Positions 8,621-17,769 are shown, counted from the stretch's first letter. The stretch: DNA of 63,068 bases from Maridesulfovibrio frigidus DSM 17176 (GCF_000711735.1 NZ_JONL01000013.1:1-63068), one strand, 5' to 3'. Notes: generated by a model from the sequence alone, not told the origin. Program-made: numbers and translations.

Positions 8621-9850
8621 ATGTCAGATTCTCCTAATAGCCTGAGCCGGCCTAAAATCAAAGTTGCGAAACTTGATAGTAAGATTGTTTATATTGCTAT
8701 CGGTGTAGGCGTTTTACTGATCATTATTTTAATAATGGCAGTAAATAGCTCTACCCAAGAGAGCAACCAAGAAACGACCAACCTGATTACACCAGTTTCG
8801 GAAACAGACCTCAAACAAGCTCTTGAATCTCCAGAATGGGCAACAGGCCTTGCTCTTCCTCCTGAGGAAACAGAAAAAAGAGTAGACATCCCAGAGCCTC
8901 AACCTGAAAGGCCGTTGGTCACGGTTGTTCGGGCATCTGAACCTTCTGAAGCCGAAAAACGACATATACAAGAGCTCCTTGAAATGCGGAAATTTAAGCA
9001 AGCACAGATGAAGGCGGCACTGACTGCACCGCTTAAAATTAAATCGGCTTCGGCTGACAAAACGAGCGTTGAGATTCCACAAACAACTTCAAGTCTTGCG
9101 GATATTCGTTCTCGCCACCCACTTACTATTCCAGGAGTGGCTACCGGCATTCCGAGGGACGATGATGACAGAAAAGAAAAAGAAGCATTTCTTGGATCTC
9201 GCGCAGCCAAAGATGGTTCTTGGCAGCTGCCTTACGAACGTGTTCCTGGCAAAAAATTTGAGCTTAAAACAGGCTCAGTAATTTCCGGCATCATGATCTC
9301 CGGTATCAACTCTGATCTCCCCGGACAGATTAGCGGGCAGGTAAGTAAAAACATCTATGACACTGCGACAGGGTCACACTTACTTATCCCCCAAGGGGCA
9401 CGCATGATCGGAGTTTATGACTCTAGAGTTACCACTGGCCAGTCACGCGTTCTGGTGGCTTGGAACAGAATAATTTTCCCAGACGGTTCATCAATCACTC
9501 TCGGCATTATGCCTGGAACCGACATTGCCGGCTATGCCGGATACTCTGGAGATGTTGACAATCATTACCTCCGCACCTTCGGTTCAGCGGCCATCATGAG
9601 TCTCATCAGCGGCGGAATGGCCTATGCCATGGATACTTTCAATAGGGGTTCATCCTCACGCGACAATCCAAGTCTGCAAGATGAACTAGGCACAGCCCTT
9701 TCCAGCCAACTAGGACAGTCAACACTACAGCTGCTCCAAAGCAATTCAAATCTAAAGCCGGCTATCTCAACTGAACCGGGAAAAAGATACAACATGGTTG
9801 TGACCAAAGACATCGTCTTTGCCCGTCCATACAAACCTTACAGGAACTAG
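8621..9850 (+). CDS. trbI: Type IV secretion channel protein VirB10/TrbI
   Basis: A 409-residue protein. A short cytoplasmic tail is followed by one membrane helix (about 24-42, IVYIAIGVGVLLIIILIMAV), then a periplasmic proline- and glutamate-rich linker (about 60-180). The conserved VirB10/TrbI C-terminal domain begins near 210: LKTGSVISGIMISGINSD, then HLLIPQGARMIGVYDS, LVAWNRIIFPDGSS, and a hydrophobic antenna-like stretch (TFGSAAIMSLISGGMAYAM). VirB10 spans both membranes and gates the channel. Other channel genes (virB4, B6, B8, B9) are not in this window. It lies two bases before the coupling-protein gene. Confidence 0.92.
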   Translation: MSDSPNSLSRPKIKVAKLDSKIVYIAIGVGVLLIIILIMAVNSSTQESNQETTNLITPVSETDLKQALESPEWATGLALPPEETEKRVDIPEPQPERPLVTVVRASEPSEAEKRHIQELLEMRKFKQAQMKAALTAPLKIKSASADKTSVEIPQTTSSLADIRSRHPLTIPGVATGIPRDDDDRKEKEAFLGSRAAKDGSWQLPYERVPGKKFELKTGSVISGIMISGINSDLPGQISGQVSKNIYDTATGSHLLIPQGARMIGVYDSRVTTGQSRVLVAWNRIIFPDGSSITLGIMPGTDIAGYAGYSGDVDNHYLRTFGSAAIMSLISGGMAYAMDTFNRGSSSRDNPSLQDELGTALSSQLGQSTLQLLQSNSNLKPAISTEPGKRYNMVVTKDIVFARPYKPYRN

Positions 9851-9852
9851 GT

Positions 9853-11790
9853 ATGATAAATAATAAGTATGGGCTTGGTGAAAATGAGAAAAGCATAACG
9901 AGGTGGAAATTCTACCTGTTTTTTATGGTTGCAGTCACTCTTATAGCTATGATCTATGCCACCCAAGAAACAGCAAAGCTTTACGCTTACCACAAAGCTC
10001 TTGGAGCACCGTTTTATGGTAAATTATACTGGCCCTGGATGATTTTCACATGGATGCAAACACTGGCTTCCAACGAGCACCTAGACAAGATTATTTCTTA
10101 TGCTCAAATGATTTTTATTGGACCTCAAATTTTAGTCCTCGGAATCTTTCAAGTTTTCATAAGAAAGCCCAAGGGAGTCAACGATATACATGGAACCGCG
10201 CACTGGGCAACAAAGGAAGAAATACTTAAGGCCGGCCTACTTCAAGGAAAAGGTGTTTATGTGGGTGGCTGGCAAAACAAGAACGTTCTTAACTATCTAC
10301 GCCATAACGGACCTGAGCACATTATGGTCTTCGCCCCTACCCGTTCAGGTAAAGGTGTAGGTCTTGTTCTACCGACTCTTCTCTCATGGGATGAAAGCTC
10401 CATTGTTATAGACATCAAAGGAGAAAACTGGGCTTTCACTTCCGGCTGGAGAAAGGCACAAGGTCACAAGGTTCTCAAGTTCGATCCTACGGACTATACT
10501 GGGAACTCTGCAAAATATAATCCTCTCTCTGAAATCAGACTTGGCAGCCCTCGGGCTATTCCGGATGCTCAAAACATTGCAAGTATGATTGTTGACCCGG
10601 ATGGTAAAGGGCTTAAGGACTACTGGAATAAGGCCGCTTTTGGCTTTTTCAGTGGAGTCATTCTGCACTGTATGATTTCTTGTAAGCTCAATGAAGACCG
10701 GGATGCGAATCTAAACGACCTTTCTCTGATGCTTGCTGATGAAGATAGAGAAATGTCGGAACTTTTTGATGAAATGCTCATCACAGAATATGAGGAAGAT
10801 CTCAAATCTATATTCAGCTCGGAAATAGATGATTCCTCAGCAAAAGCCATAAAACAATTCATTTGCGCAGCTGCAAGAGAGATGTTGAATAAAGCTGGCC
10901 CGGAACTATCCGGCGTTGTCTCTACAGCTGTAGCCAACATGTCCCTGTATCGTGATCCTGTTGTTAACCTGGCAACATCATACTGTGACTTCCATATTGA
11001 CGAGCTCATGAATTCTGAGACACCGGTGTCACTATATCTCGTAATACGACCCTCAGATATCGACCGGCTCCGCCCTCTATTTCGACTGATTATGAATCTA
11101 ATTTTGCGCCGGCTTACCGAAAAAATGGAATTTGAAAATGGTGAAGTTAAGGCAAGCTACAAGTACGGCCTATTGCTCATGCTTGACGAATTCACAGCCC
11201 TTGGCAAAATGGAAGTTTTTGAGAGGGCTCTAGCTTTTATGGCCGGCTATGGAATCAGAGCCTACATTATTGTTCAAGACCTAAAACAGTTGCACTCAGT
11301 TTACGGCAAAGATGAATCTATCATGAGTAACTGTCACTTGAGGATAGCATACGCTCCCAACAAATTAGAAACCGCCCGAGAACTCTCCCAGATGACAGGG
11401 GAAGCTACTGTCGTCCAGAAAAAGACATCTCTATCCGGAACAAGATCCGGGCACTTAGGGCGTGCGAATGTGAGTGTTTCAGAAGTGAAACGTCCTTTGC
11501 TCACTCCTGACGAATGTATGCGTCTTCCCGGACCAGAGAAGAAAGAGGGGAAAATTGTGAGTTCAGGTGACATGCTCATTTTTCCGGCAGGTTTTGCACC
11601 CATATATGGCAAACAGATCCTATTCTTCTTTGATCCTGAATTCCTTAAAAGATCCCAAATTGCCCCTCCTGAAAAATCAGATTCACTTGCTAGTTCTGAA
11701 ACAAGAAATGACACAACTCAACCCGACAATGAAAATTTAGATGAACAAAATCTGGATGATCTCATTGAAGAGACAAAAGTCGATGAGTAA
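9853..11790 (+). CDS. traG: Conjugative coupling protein TraG/VirD4
   Basis: A 645-residue inner-membrane ATPase that brings the relaxase-DNA complex to the secretion channel. Two N-terminal membrane segments (about 20-38 and 73-97) are followed by the nucleotide-binding domain. Walker A is APTRSGKG at about 161-168, and the Walker B region reads GLLLMLDEFTALGKME (about 437-452). A conserved IVVQDLKQL stretch follows. The C-terminal tail (about 600-645) is acidic and of low complexity. The end overlaps the next start by eight bases. Length and motifs agree with the RP4 TraG family, in line with the RP4-type relaxase and oriT further right. Confidence 0.93.
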   Translation: MINNKYGLGENEKSITRWKFYLFFMVAVTLIAMIYATQETAKLYAYHKALGAPFYGKLYWPWMIFTWMQTLASNEHLDKIISYAQMIFIGPQILVLGIFQVFIRKPKGVNDIHGTAHWATKEEILKAGLLQGKGVYVGGWQNKNVLNYLRHNGPEHIMVFAPTRSGKGVGLVLPTLLSWDESSIVIDIKGENWAFTSGWRKAQGHKVLKFDPTDYTGNSAKYNPLSEIRLGSPRAIPDAQNIASMIVDPDGKGLKDYWNKAAFGFFSGVILHCMISCKLNEDRDANLNDLSLMLADEDREMSELFDEMLITEYEEDLKSIFSSEIDDSSAKAIKQFICAAAREMLNKAGPELSGVVSTAVANMSLYRDPVVNLATSYCDFHIDELMNSETPVSLYLVIRPSDIDRLRPLFRLIMNLILRRLTEKMEFENGEVKASYKYGLLLMLDEFTALGKMEVFERALAFMAGYGIRAYIIVQDLKQLHSVYGKDESIMSNCHLRIAYAPNKLETARELSQMTGEATVVQKKTSLSGTRSGHLGRANVSVSEVKRPLLTPDECMRLPGPEKKEGKIVSSGDMLIFPAGFAPIYGKQILFFFDPEFLKRSQIAPPEKSDSLASSETRNDTTQPDNENLDEQNLDDLIEETKVDE

Positions 11791-12205
11791 TAATCCTGTT
11801 GAAATCCTGCTCCCCGTCCGCTTTCCACGAAGCGCATGCAGAACATGCCCAGCGTGCGCCGCATGGATGGTCAAAAAAAGAACACGAAAAGTTGGCCGTC
11901 CGGACTGTCCGCTCTGTCATGGAGACGGAAGGGTTCCATATATGTTTCTGCCGCCAGAACAAGTTTCAGGACGCGAACTAGTTGTGGTTGAGCAAGAGTT
12001 TACTCCTATTCTAACTACTCTGTTCGGAGAATGTAAGAGTCCGGGGGAGCACAGGGCCATGAAGATAGGTGAGCAAGTACGTTGCCCTGGATGCGATGAC
12101 CTTTGCGTAATGCCTGAATCAATCAAGGCCGGTGATTTAATCACAACTGACATAACAACAAAAAGGAGACGCAATGGTTTTTACCCCCTCAAAACAGCTC
12201 TCTGA
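11783..12205 (+). CDS. Small zinc-finger protein, unknown role
   Basis: A 140-residue protein. Start ATG 11783 lies inside the end of traG; an earlier in-frame ATG (11741) has no clear ribosome-binding site. Three cysteine pairs suggest metal binding: CRTCPAC (about 19-25), CPLCHGDG (about 42-49) and CPGCDDLC (about 97-104). The middle one resembles a DnaJ-type CxxCxG knuckle. I do not recognise a named family. It is co-translated between the coupling protein and the DUF1937 gene, so a DNA-processing role is possible but unproven. Confidence 0.6.
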   Translation: MSNNPVEILLPVRFPRSACRTCPACAAWMVKKRTRKVGRPDCPLCHGDGRVPYMFLPPEQVSGRELVVVEQEFTPILTTLFGECKSPGEHRAMKIGEQVRCPGCDDLCVMPESIKAGDLITTDITTKRRRNGFYPLKTAL

Positions 12206-12569
12206 TTTGTCTGGAGCACCTCTAAAAATTTATCTGGCATGTCCTTACACACATCCAGATCCGGAAGTTCGAAAGAGCCGCTATGAAGCTGTAAACATTG
12301 CCGCAGCAAAGCTTATTGTCGCAGGTCATATTGTTTATTCGCCGATCTCTCATTCACACGGAATCACGAATACAGGATTGCCCATGGACTGGAATTTCTG
12401 GAAACGCATTGATCAAGAATTTATCCGCTGGGCAGATCAGGTCTGGATTCTAAAGCTTGATGACTGGAAAAAATCACACGGTATTGCGGCAGAAATTGAA
12501 CTCGCTTTCAATGAGTTCAAAATGGTCAGATTTGTTTCTCCAGAACATTACAACGTATCCTCTTTCTAA
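12174..12569 (+). CDS. DUF1937 family protein (nucleoside deoxyribosyltransferase-like fold)
   Basis: A 131-residue protein with AAAAAGGAGACGC just before the start. It shows the DUF1937 pattern: KIYLACPYTHPDPEVRKSRY (about 18-37), then GHIVYSPISHSH (about 51-62), a WNFWKRID stretch, WADQVWILKLDDWKKSHGI, and the acidic AAEIELA helix (about 105). The family is related to nucleoside 2-deoxyribosyltransferases, where the Glu of a similar helix is catalytic. The substrate is unknown. DUF1937 genes are frequent in phages and mobile elements, so a role in nucleotide modification or anti-defence is conceivable. It overlaps the preceding gene by 32 bases. Confidence 0.75.
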   Translation: MVFTPSKQLSDLSGAPLKIYLACPYTHPDPEVRKSRYEAVNIAAAKLIVAGHIVYSPISHSHGITNTGLPMDWNFWKRIDQEFIRWADQVWILKLDDWKKSHGIAAEIELAFNEFKMVRFVSPEHYNVSSF

Positions 12570-12585
12570 GGAATCAGGTTCTGAC

Positions 12586-14214
12586 ATGAATTCAACGGCA
12601 CGGGAACACTACCCACCAAATGGTTCTGATACCAATGGTGATCGACATCAGGAACAAGCTGATACCGATCACCTAAAAAAACTTATGCGCCGTGACATAG
12701 CCGCCTTTTATAATATTCTTTCCGGAACAGGTAGAAGGATACTTGCTGCTCTTATCAAGTCTGCACCGACAATGGATGAGCCGTATTCGTTTGTCATTTC
12801 CAGCCTTCAATATGCCGCTAAATGCAGCAAACTTAGCGTATTACGTTCTTTACCGAAGGGAGAGAACGCAGGGCTGTTTCACAGAGAAATAAATAGCTCA
12901 GGACGCAGGCACGGAACGGTCGTTACCTTATATAAAGAACGCTGCGAGTACTTCATAAGCCTGTTCAAACATGAATACGGCCTGCTGGCTGATACCGATC
13001 ATGATTGGTATCAAAAGGAGAATGTTACCAAAGGTGATCGGTATCAAGCCGTTATTGGTAACAAGGTTGACCAAATAGTAAAAACCCCAGCTCTTTGTAT
13101 AAACACTTCTGATAAAACAGATGCTCTTTTTAACCGTTTATCCGATCAGGGTAAGCGAGTGTTTGGTATCATATGCTCCCACTCTGGAGAAGCTAAGCAG
13201 GACGAAGTAAGCCTTGTAATTCAGTCAATTGCCCGAAAAGCAGCATGTAGCGAAGTCACAGCTCGCAGGGTAATCAAGCACGGCCATGATGCTGGTATAT
13301 ACTCTAAAAGAATCCACGAACGCGGCCCGCGATTTGGTATAATTCTCCAATTAAATAATGAGCCTATTACCCGTATTCAGGATCTTTTAAAATCCTATCC
13401 ACCTCATTTTGAGACCAATGCTGATCGGTATCAAACAGGTGTTACCAATCATGACCGGTATCATGACCGCAATGATACCAATCTTGATACCAAAGGTGAT
13501 CGGTATCATGTTACCAATGCCGATTCATCAGCAAAACAGCATGTTAACCCTTGCCAACCAAGAGCTGACGAGAATAAGAGACGCTCTTTTGATACCAATG
13601 CTGATCGGTATCAAAATCCACCCTTCTTAGATAGACAGATAAAAAGTCTATCTAGTTCAGAAGGAACTGAAGAAGAAAAATGGACGCGCCGGCTGTTATC
13701 AATCAGCCGTGATGATTTTCAAATCCTCTGGCCCAACCTGCAAAACGAAAGGTTTGGCCCTGATCAGATCCGCCAGATTGTAGAGCACCGGCTTTCTTTC
13801 GGTGAAACAATCCTCGACATCGAAGAGTCCTTGCACGCCGCACACTGGGAACTAGAAAATGGAACCTTCCCTGAAGCCCGTAAAGGAGTCTGCAATTACC
13901 TCTTCGCCACTTTGAAATCAAAAGGAACATGGCGCAGACCTGTTGGATTTCTAACCCCGAATGAACAGGCTCTTGCAAATGCAAAGAAGGCCGACAAAAC
14001 CCGCGCTGAACTGAAAAACGTTGAAGTTCAAAAAGTTGAGAAGGCTGAACAGGATCTACAAAATCATGATTTTGAAAGCTGGCTTAGCTCGTTAGACAAT
14101 TCGGAGATTGAGTCCATTGACTCAAAGTGCCACCTGAATCTCAACAGTGAAACTGCAAAACGCGGCTGGCGTAAGACTTACTGGACCAAGAATGTTCAGG
14201 GAGTTTCAGCATGA
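12586..14214 (+). CDS. DNA-binding protein with two winged-helix-like domains; gene carries embedded dyads
   Basis: A 542-residue protein. Start 12586 is preceded by CTAAGGAATCAGG; upstream in-frame methionines lie inside the DUF1937 gene. Two similar domains can be lined up by eye: FYNILSGTGRRILAALI to about residue 118, and LFNRLSDQGKRVFGIIC to about 257. Both look like winged-helix modules with a GRRHGTVVTL or GPRFGIILQL wing. Between and after them are short repeats of the type DTNADRYQ (residues 15-22, 136-154, 277-309, 336-343). At DNA level these repeats are dyads (see separate entry). The C-terminal third (about 365-542) is helical and unassigned. An initiator, partition or regulator role is possible; no known family is claimed. 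Confidence 0.65.
   Translation: MNSTAREHYPPNGSDTNGDRHQEQADTDHLKKLMRRDIAAFYNILSGTGRRILAALIKSAPTMDEPYSFVISSLQYAAKCSKLSVLRSLPKGENAGLFHREINSSGRRHGTVVTLYKERCEYFISLFKHEYGLLADTDHDWYQKENVTKGDRYQAVIGNKVDQIVKTPALCINTSDKTDALFNRLSDQGKRVFGIICSHSGEAKQDEVSLVIQSIARKAACSEVTARRVIKHGHDAGIYSKRIHERGPRFGIILQLNNEPITRIQDLLKSYPPHFETNADRYQTGVTNHDRYHDRNDTNLDTKGDRYHVTNADSSAKQHVNPCQPRADENKRRSFDTNADRYQNPPFLDRQIKSLSSSEGTEEEKWTRRLLSISRDDFQILWPNLQNERFGPDQIRQIVEHRLSFGETILDIEESLHAAHWELENGTFPEARKGVCNYLFATLKSKGTWRRPVGFLTPNEQALANAKKADKTRAELKNVEVQKVEKAEQDLQNHDFESWLSSLDNSEIESIDSKCHLNLNSETAKRGWRKTYWTKNVQGVSA
12627..13613 (+). repeat. Intragenic dyad repeats TGATACC-N10-GGTATCA
   Basis: Seven 24-bp dyads with constant 10-bp spacing lie inside the coding region: 12627-12650 (right half GACATCA), 12990-13013, 13023-13046 (left half TGTTACC), 13410-13433 (left half TGAGACC), 13440-13463 (left half TGTTACC), 13485-13508 and 13590-13613. 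Extra half-sites occur at 12660, 13473 and 13509. The central ten bases are often AATGCTGATC or AAAGGTGATC. They encode the DTNADRYQ-like peptide repeats. A fixed spacing between inverted halves is typical of binding sites for a dimeric protein. Confidence 0.85.
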
Positions 14215-14717
14215 AAAAGGTCGCCCTGATTATTTTCTTCTGCCATGCAGTGGCAATTATTTTGCTTGTTCACGAGGTTGGCTATCGCGTTAATTTCACA
14301 GACTCCATGCCCCTTGGAATTTACCAAATTGTTCCCGGCAAGCCGGCCAAAGGCGATCTGGTGACTTTCAACCTCCGTGAAGACAATCCTTATTTTCAAA
14401 TTTCTCTTGATCGTAAATATCTAGGCCTAAACGAAAACGCCCCTCTCTTAAAAGCCCTGGCTGGAACCACAGGCGACAATATCGAAATTTCAAGCGCAGG
14501 CGTATCTGTGAATGGCTCATTGCTACAACGCAGCAGACAGAAAAGTTCTGACAACTTTGGAAGAAAGCTTCCCGCCCTGCTCCACTCTACAGTTATCCCC
14601 TCTGAAAAATGTTTAGTCATGTCCACTCACAACGAGAACAGTTTTGATAGCCGTTACTTCGGCTTGGTGGACTTGAGTCTTATGCAGCGGGTTATCCATG
14701 TTTTCACCTTTAAATAA
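14211..14717 (+). CDS. traF: Conjugative transfer signal peptidase TraF (S26)
   Basis: A 168-residue membrane serine peptidase of the TraF branch of family S26. In RP4, TraF processes and cyclises the pilin TrbC. One N-terminal helix (about 4-20) is followed by the catalytic Ser32 in TDSMPLGIY and catalytic Lys81 in LLKALAGTTGD. The C-terminal block SFDSRYFGLVD is the usual S26 box. It overlaps the preceding gene by four bases (ATGA). Because the nearby PilS has no leader peptide, its substrate is probably a pilin of the secretion channel or PilV, not PilS. Confidence 0.88.
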   Translation: MKKVALIIFFCHAVAIILLVHEVGYRVNFTDSMPLGIYQIVPGKPAKGDLVTFNLREDNPYFQISLDRKYLGLNENAPLLKALAGTTGDNIEISSAGVSVNGSLLQRSRQKSSDNFGRKLPALLHSTVIPSEKCLVMSTHNENSFDSRYFGLVDLSLMQRVIHVFTFK

Positions 14718-14727
14718 GGAAAGTGCC

Positions 14728-15345
14728 ATGACTAGATTACTTAACTTTATTGAAAAATTTAAAGCATACCTTGCTAATTTTAATGAAAATAGAAAATTAA
14801 TGAAGGAATTCAGGAAAGAAAATAGAAAAAAAAGATGGAAAGAAAATCCCATCTATTTTTTGCAAGGATACTTATTCATAGTTTTTTGCATTGGGATTCT
14901 TTCCACCGCAATTTTTATGGCATGCGGCTTCAGGTTATCCCTCTATGATTCTATACCGAGAGGAATATATAAAGTTTCCTCCGAAACACCCCAAAAAGGT
15001 GATGCTGTTTTAATCTCCTTATGCCGATGTAACGACTACTACCCTTTACATGACAGAGCTTACACACAAGGAAGTTTAGTTAAATATTTTGCAGCTCATG
15101 CCGGTGATAATATTACCATTTCAAACGAAGGAATTAGTATAAATTCAAAACTCTGGGCGAACTCAAAAATTAGAGAAAAAGATTCTCACAATCGTGAGAT
15201 GTTTTCTCTCTTACCTTCTGGAATAATTCCCAAAGGTAAAGCTCTCCTCCTTAGCAAAGACAATAAGAGTTCATTTGATTCTAGATATTTTGGTTTAGTT
15301 CCTATTCATATTCTTCAAAAATTCATTCCCGTTTTCACCTTTTAG
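14728..15345 (+). CDS. Second TraF-type signal peptidase with cytoplasmic extension
   Basis: A 205-residue paralogue of the preceding gene. Start ATG 14728 has AAATAAGGAAAG before it; the upstream in-frame start lies in traF. A strongly basic N-terminal extension (about 1-42, NRKLMKEFRKENRKKRWK) precedes one membrane helix (about 45-66). Catalytic Ser75 sits in YDSIPRGIY and Lys119 in LVKYFAAHAGD; the SFDSRYFGLVP box is also present. Both catalytic residues are kept, so it should be active. Base composition is more A/T-rich than in traF, so it may have a different origin. Two such enzymes in tandem imply two substrates. Confidence 0.82.
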   Translation: MTRLLNFIEKFKAYLANFNENRKLMKEFRKENRKKRWKENPIYFLQGYLFIVFCIGILSTAIFMACGFRLSLYDSIPRGIYKVSSETPQKGDAVLISLCRCNDYYPLHDRAYTQGSLVKYFAAHAGDNITISNEGISINSKLWANSKIREKDSHNREMFSLLPSGIIPKGKALLLSKDNKSSFDSRYFGLVPIHILQKFIPVFTF

Positions 15346-15367
15346 TTAATTTCTAACGGAGAACAAA

Positions 15368-17539
15368 ATGCGCTTATTTATCGCAGAAAAAAGAGATGTT
15401 GCAGAAGCAATATCAATAGCACTTGGAGGTCCGTCCAAACCTTCCGGAGCTTCATTTTTTGTAAATGGAGATCATATAACTTGGTTATGGGGACATGTTC
15501 TTCGTTTAACAGATCCTGAAGAACATGATGACCGCTATAAAAAGTGGTCACTTGGGGTGCTGCCCATGGACTGGCCAATCAGCTATGCACCGGAAGAAAG
15601 GCATATTCCCCACCTCAAAAAAGTCATTGAGCTAGCAAGTAACGCAACTGAACTGATCAATGCGGGTGATCCAGATCCAGAAGGTCAGAGGCTGGTTGAT
15701 GAAGTCATCGAATACGCCGGACTTGAAGGAAAACCGATTAAACGAATATTGATTAATGACAACAACAGCCCTGCAATCCTCAAAGCAATTGAAAATATTG
15801 AGGACAACGAAAAATACAGAGGGCTGTCCATGTCTGCCCTGGCACGAGCTGTTTGTGATCAGCGATATGGGTACAATCTTACGCGCTGTTTCACTTTGAA
15901 GGCTCGTGAAAAAGGTTATGACGGAGTTCTTTCTGTCGGGCGAGTGCAGACTCCTATCCTCGGCCTTGTAGTTGCCCGCGACCGTGCGCACGAGGCTCAC
16001 AAAAAACAAGCTTACCACAACATTAAAGCTCAGATTAACATGTCGAACAGCAGGTCAATCAGTGCGGATTACATACCTGTTTCAACTGACCCTATGGACG
16101 AAAAAGGCCGCATAATCGATGCCGTTTTTGCAAGGAAAATTGTAAACGAAGTTCAAGGACAGCCAGTCTCAATATTGTCCGTGGAATCGGTGAATAGGAA
16201 GAACAGTCCACCCCAGCCATATAATTTGATAGCTCTTCAAGCTGATGCAGCAGGACTATGGAATTACAAACCGAAAGCGGTGCTTGAAATTACGCAGCGG
16301 CTTCGTGATCGCCATAAGGCAATTACTTACAACCGCAGTGATTGCCGTTTCTTAAATGATGATCGGCACAATGAAGCCCCTGAGCTGTTGAAAAATTTAT
16401 CTTCAGCTTTTGGAGAGATGGCGGAATACGCTAATCCAAATCTAAAAAGTAAAGCTTTCAATTCAAAAAAGGTCGGCGCGCATCACGCTATCATCCCCAC
16501 AATGAACGTGCCGGACCTTGGTAAATTATCCGAAGATGAACGCCGCATTTATGATCTTATAGCACGCCTTTACATTGCTCAGTTTTATCCTCCGGCAGAA
16601 TTTACAGCCACAAAAGTGCAACTGGAAATAGCCGGCCATACTTTTGTGGCTGAAGGCAGACTCAATGCAGCTCCGGGCTGGAGATGTCTAAATCAGGCAG
16701 ACCTTAAAGATTTTGAAAAGGCTGAAAAGCAAAAAGAGCTACATAAACTGCAAAAGTCTGAATCCGGCCATGTCGAGTCAGCTGAAAGCATAAAAACATT
16801 CACAAAACCACCAGCCAGATATTCCATGAAAACCCTGCTTAAGGATCTGACCGGAGTCGCTAAGTATGTGACTGACCCTGAAATTAAAAAGCTGCTGCTC
16901 GATAAAGACAGCGACAAACAGGATGAGTCCGGCGGAATCGGAACACCGGCCACTCGGGATTCCCACATAGACACATTGTTCCGCAGAAATTTTATTGCGG
17001 AAAAAGGAAAGCACATAACCAGCACGGAAATCGGGCGCGGCTTTCACGATGCTCTGCCTGATTTTGCGGTCAAACCTGACATGACAGCTCTATGGCATGA
17101 AAAGCAAAAATTGATCGAAGCCGGCGAGATGGACTATCAGGATCTGATTGATGATGTGGATAAGGTCATTGCTCTAGAAATTGAGCGAGTTATGGAAAAC
17201 GGCCTGAACATCGATATTAAAAGCGATGGAGTCCAGTGCCCCAGATGCAAGAAGGGAATCCTCAAATCTAGACAAGGCCCAAAGGGGAAATTCTGGGGCT
17301 GCTCTACCTATCCGGAGTGCAATGCAATTGTTCAAGACAAGGATGGGAAACCCAATATTTCATCCAAACCAACTAAAAAACCTACCGGATCATCGGAACA
17401 CCTTTGCCCGGAATGTGGAATGGGACTCATCCGCAGGCCGGCTAAACGTAAAGGAGTTTTTTGGTGGTCATGCAGTGGTTATCCTGAATGTAAATTCAAG
17501 GCTTATGATGAGAAAGGTAAACCAAAAATTGAAAAGTAA
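15368..17539 (+). CDS. topB: DNA topoisomerase III (type IA)
   Basis: A 723-residue type IA topoisomerase. The TOPRIM domain opens with LFIAEKRDVAEAIS and has the acidic DPDPEGQ motif (about 98-104). The signature SVGRVQTPILGLVVARD lies at about 191-207. The catalytic tyrosine is Y321 in TYNRSDCR. KVGAHHAIIPT follows at about 369-379. Two C-terminal zinc ribbons (about 620-655 and 680-715) each have CPxC and a later CSxYPEC pair. Topoisomerase III genes are common in conjugative elements, where they may resolve transferred strands in the recipient. It follows traF-like by 22 bases. Confidence 0.93.
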   Translation: MRLFIAEKRDVAEAISIALGGPSKPSGASFFVNGDHITWLWGHVLRLTDPEEHDDRYKKWSLGVLPMDWPISYAPEERHIPHLKKVIELASNATELINAGDPDPEGQRLVDEVIEYAGLEGKPIKRILINDNNSPAILKAIENIEDNEKYRGLSMSALARAVCDQRYGYNLTRCFTLKAREKGYDGVLSVGRVQTPILGLVVARDRAHEAHKKQAYHNIKAQINMSNSRSISADYIPVSTDPMDEKGRIIDAVFARKIVNEVQGQPVSILSVESVNRKNSPPQPYNLIALQADAAGLWNYKPKAVLEITQRLRDRHKAITYNRSDCRFLNDDRHNEAPELLKNLSSAFGEMAEYANPNLKSKAFNSKKVGAHHAIIPTMNVPDLGKLSEDERRIYDLIARLYIAQFYPPAEFTATKVQLEIAGHTFVAEGRLNAAPGWRCLNQADLKDFEKAEKQKELHKLQKSESGHVESAESIKTFTKPPARYSMKTLLKDLTGVAKYVTDPEIKKLLLDKDSDKQDESGGIGTPATRDSHIDTLFRRNFIAEKGKHITSTEIGRGFHDALPDFAVKPDMTALWHEKQKLIEAGEMDYQDLIDDVDKVIALEIERVMENGLNIDIKSDGVQCPRCKKGILKSRQGPKGKFWGCSTYPECNAIVQDKDGKPNISSKPTKKPTGSSEHLCPECGMGLIRRPAKRKGVFWWSCSGYPECKFKAYDEKGKPKIEK

Positions 17540-17563
17540 AACCATTTAACCAAGGAATAAAAA

Positions 17564-17767
17564 ATGAACGAAAACGAAGTCAAAAAACGCCTCGATGAGC
17601 AAGCCCGCCAGATCGACAAAGATCTATCCGATAATCCGGGTGCAGCACTCGAGGTTGATCAGGAACTAGCCGAGCACATGGGGGCTTTTGAAGAAACGGC
17701 CATATCTCTGGAAGATGCTGAAGACGCATCTTTCAATGCGGATGAAGAACAAAGTGAGGAAAGCTAA
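17564..17767 (+). CDS. Small acidic protein, unknown
   Basis: A 67-residue, strongly acidic protein with CAAGGAATAAAAA before its ATG. It is mostly helical by composition, with no cysteine and no membrane segment. It ends two bases before the start of the large ArdC-type gene, so the two are probably co-translated. Acidic small partners of anti-restriction or primase proteins often act as chaperones or DNA mimics; here that is only a guess. I do not recognise a family. Confidence 0.6.
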   Translation: MNENEVKKRLDEQARQIDKDLSDNPGAALEVDQELAEHMGAFEETAISLEDAEDASFNADEEQSEES

Positions 17768-17769
17768 CC

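Noticed and set aside
12627-13613. CRISPR-like repeat pattern
   Set aside because: Spacing between repeats is irregular, the units are dyads within an open reading frame, and there are no equal-length spacers or cas genes.
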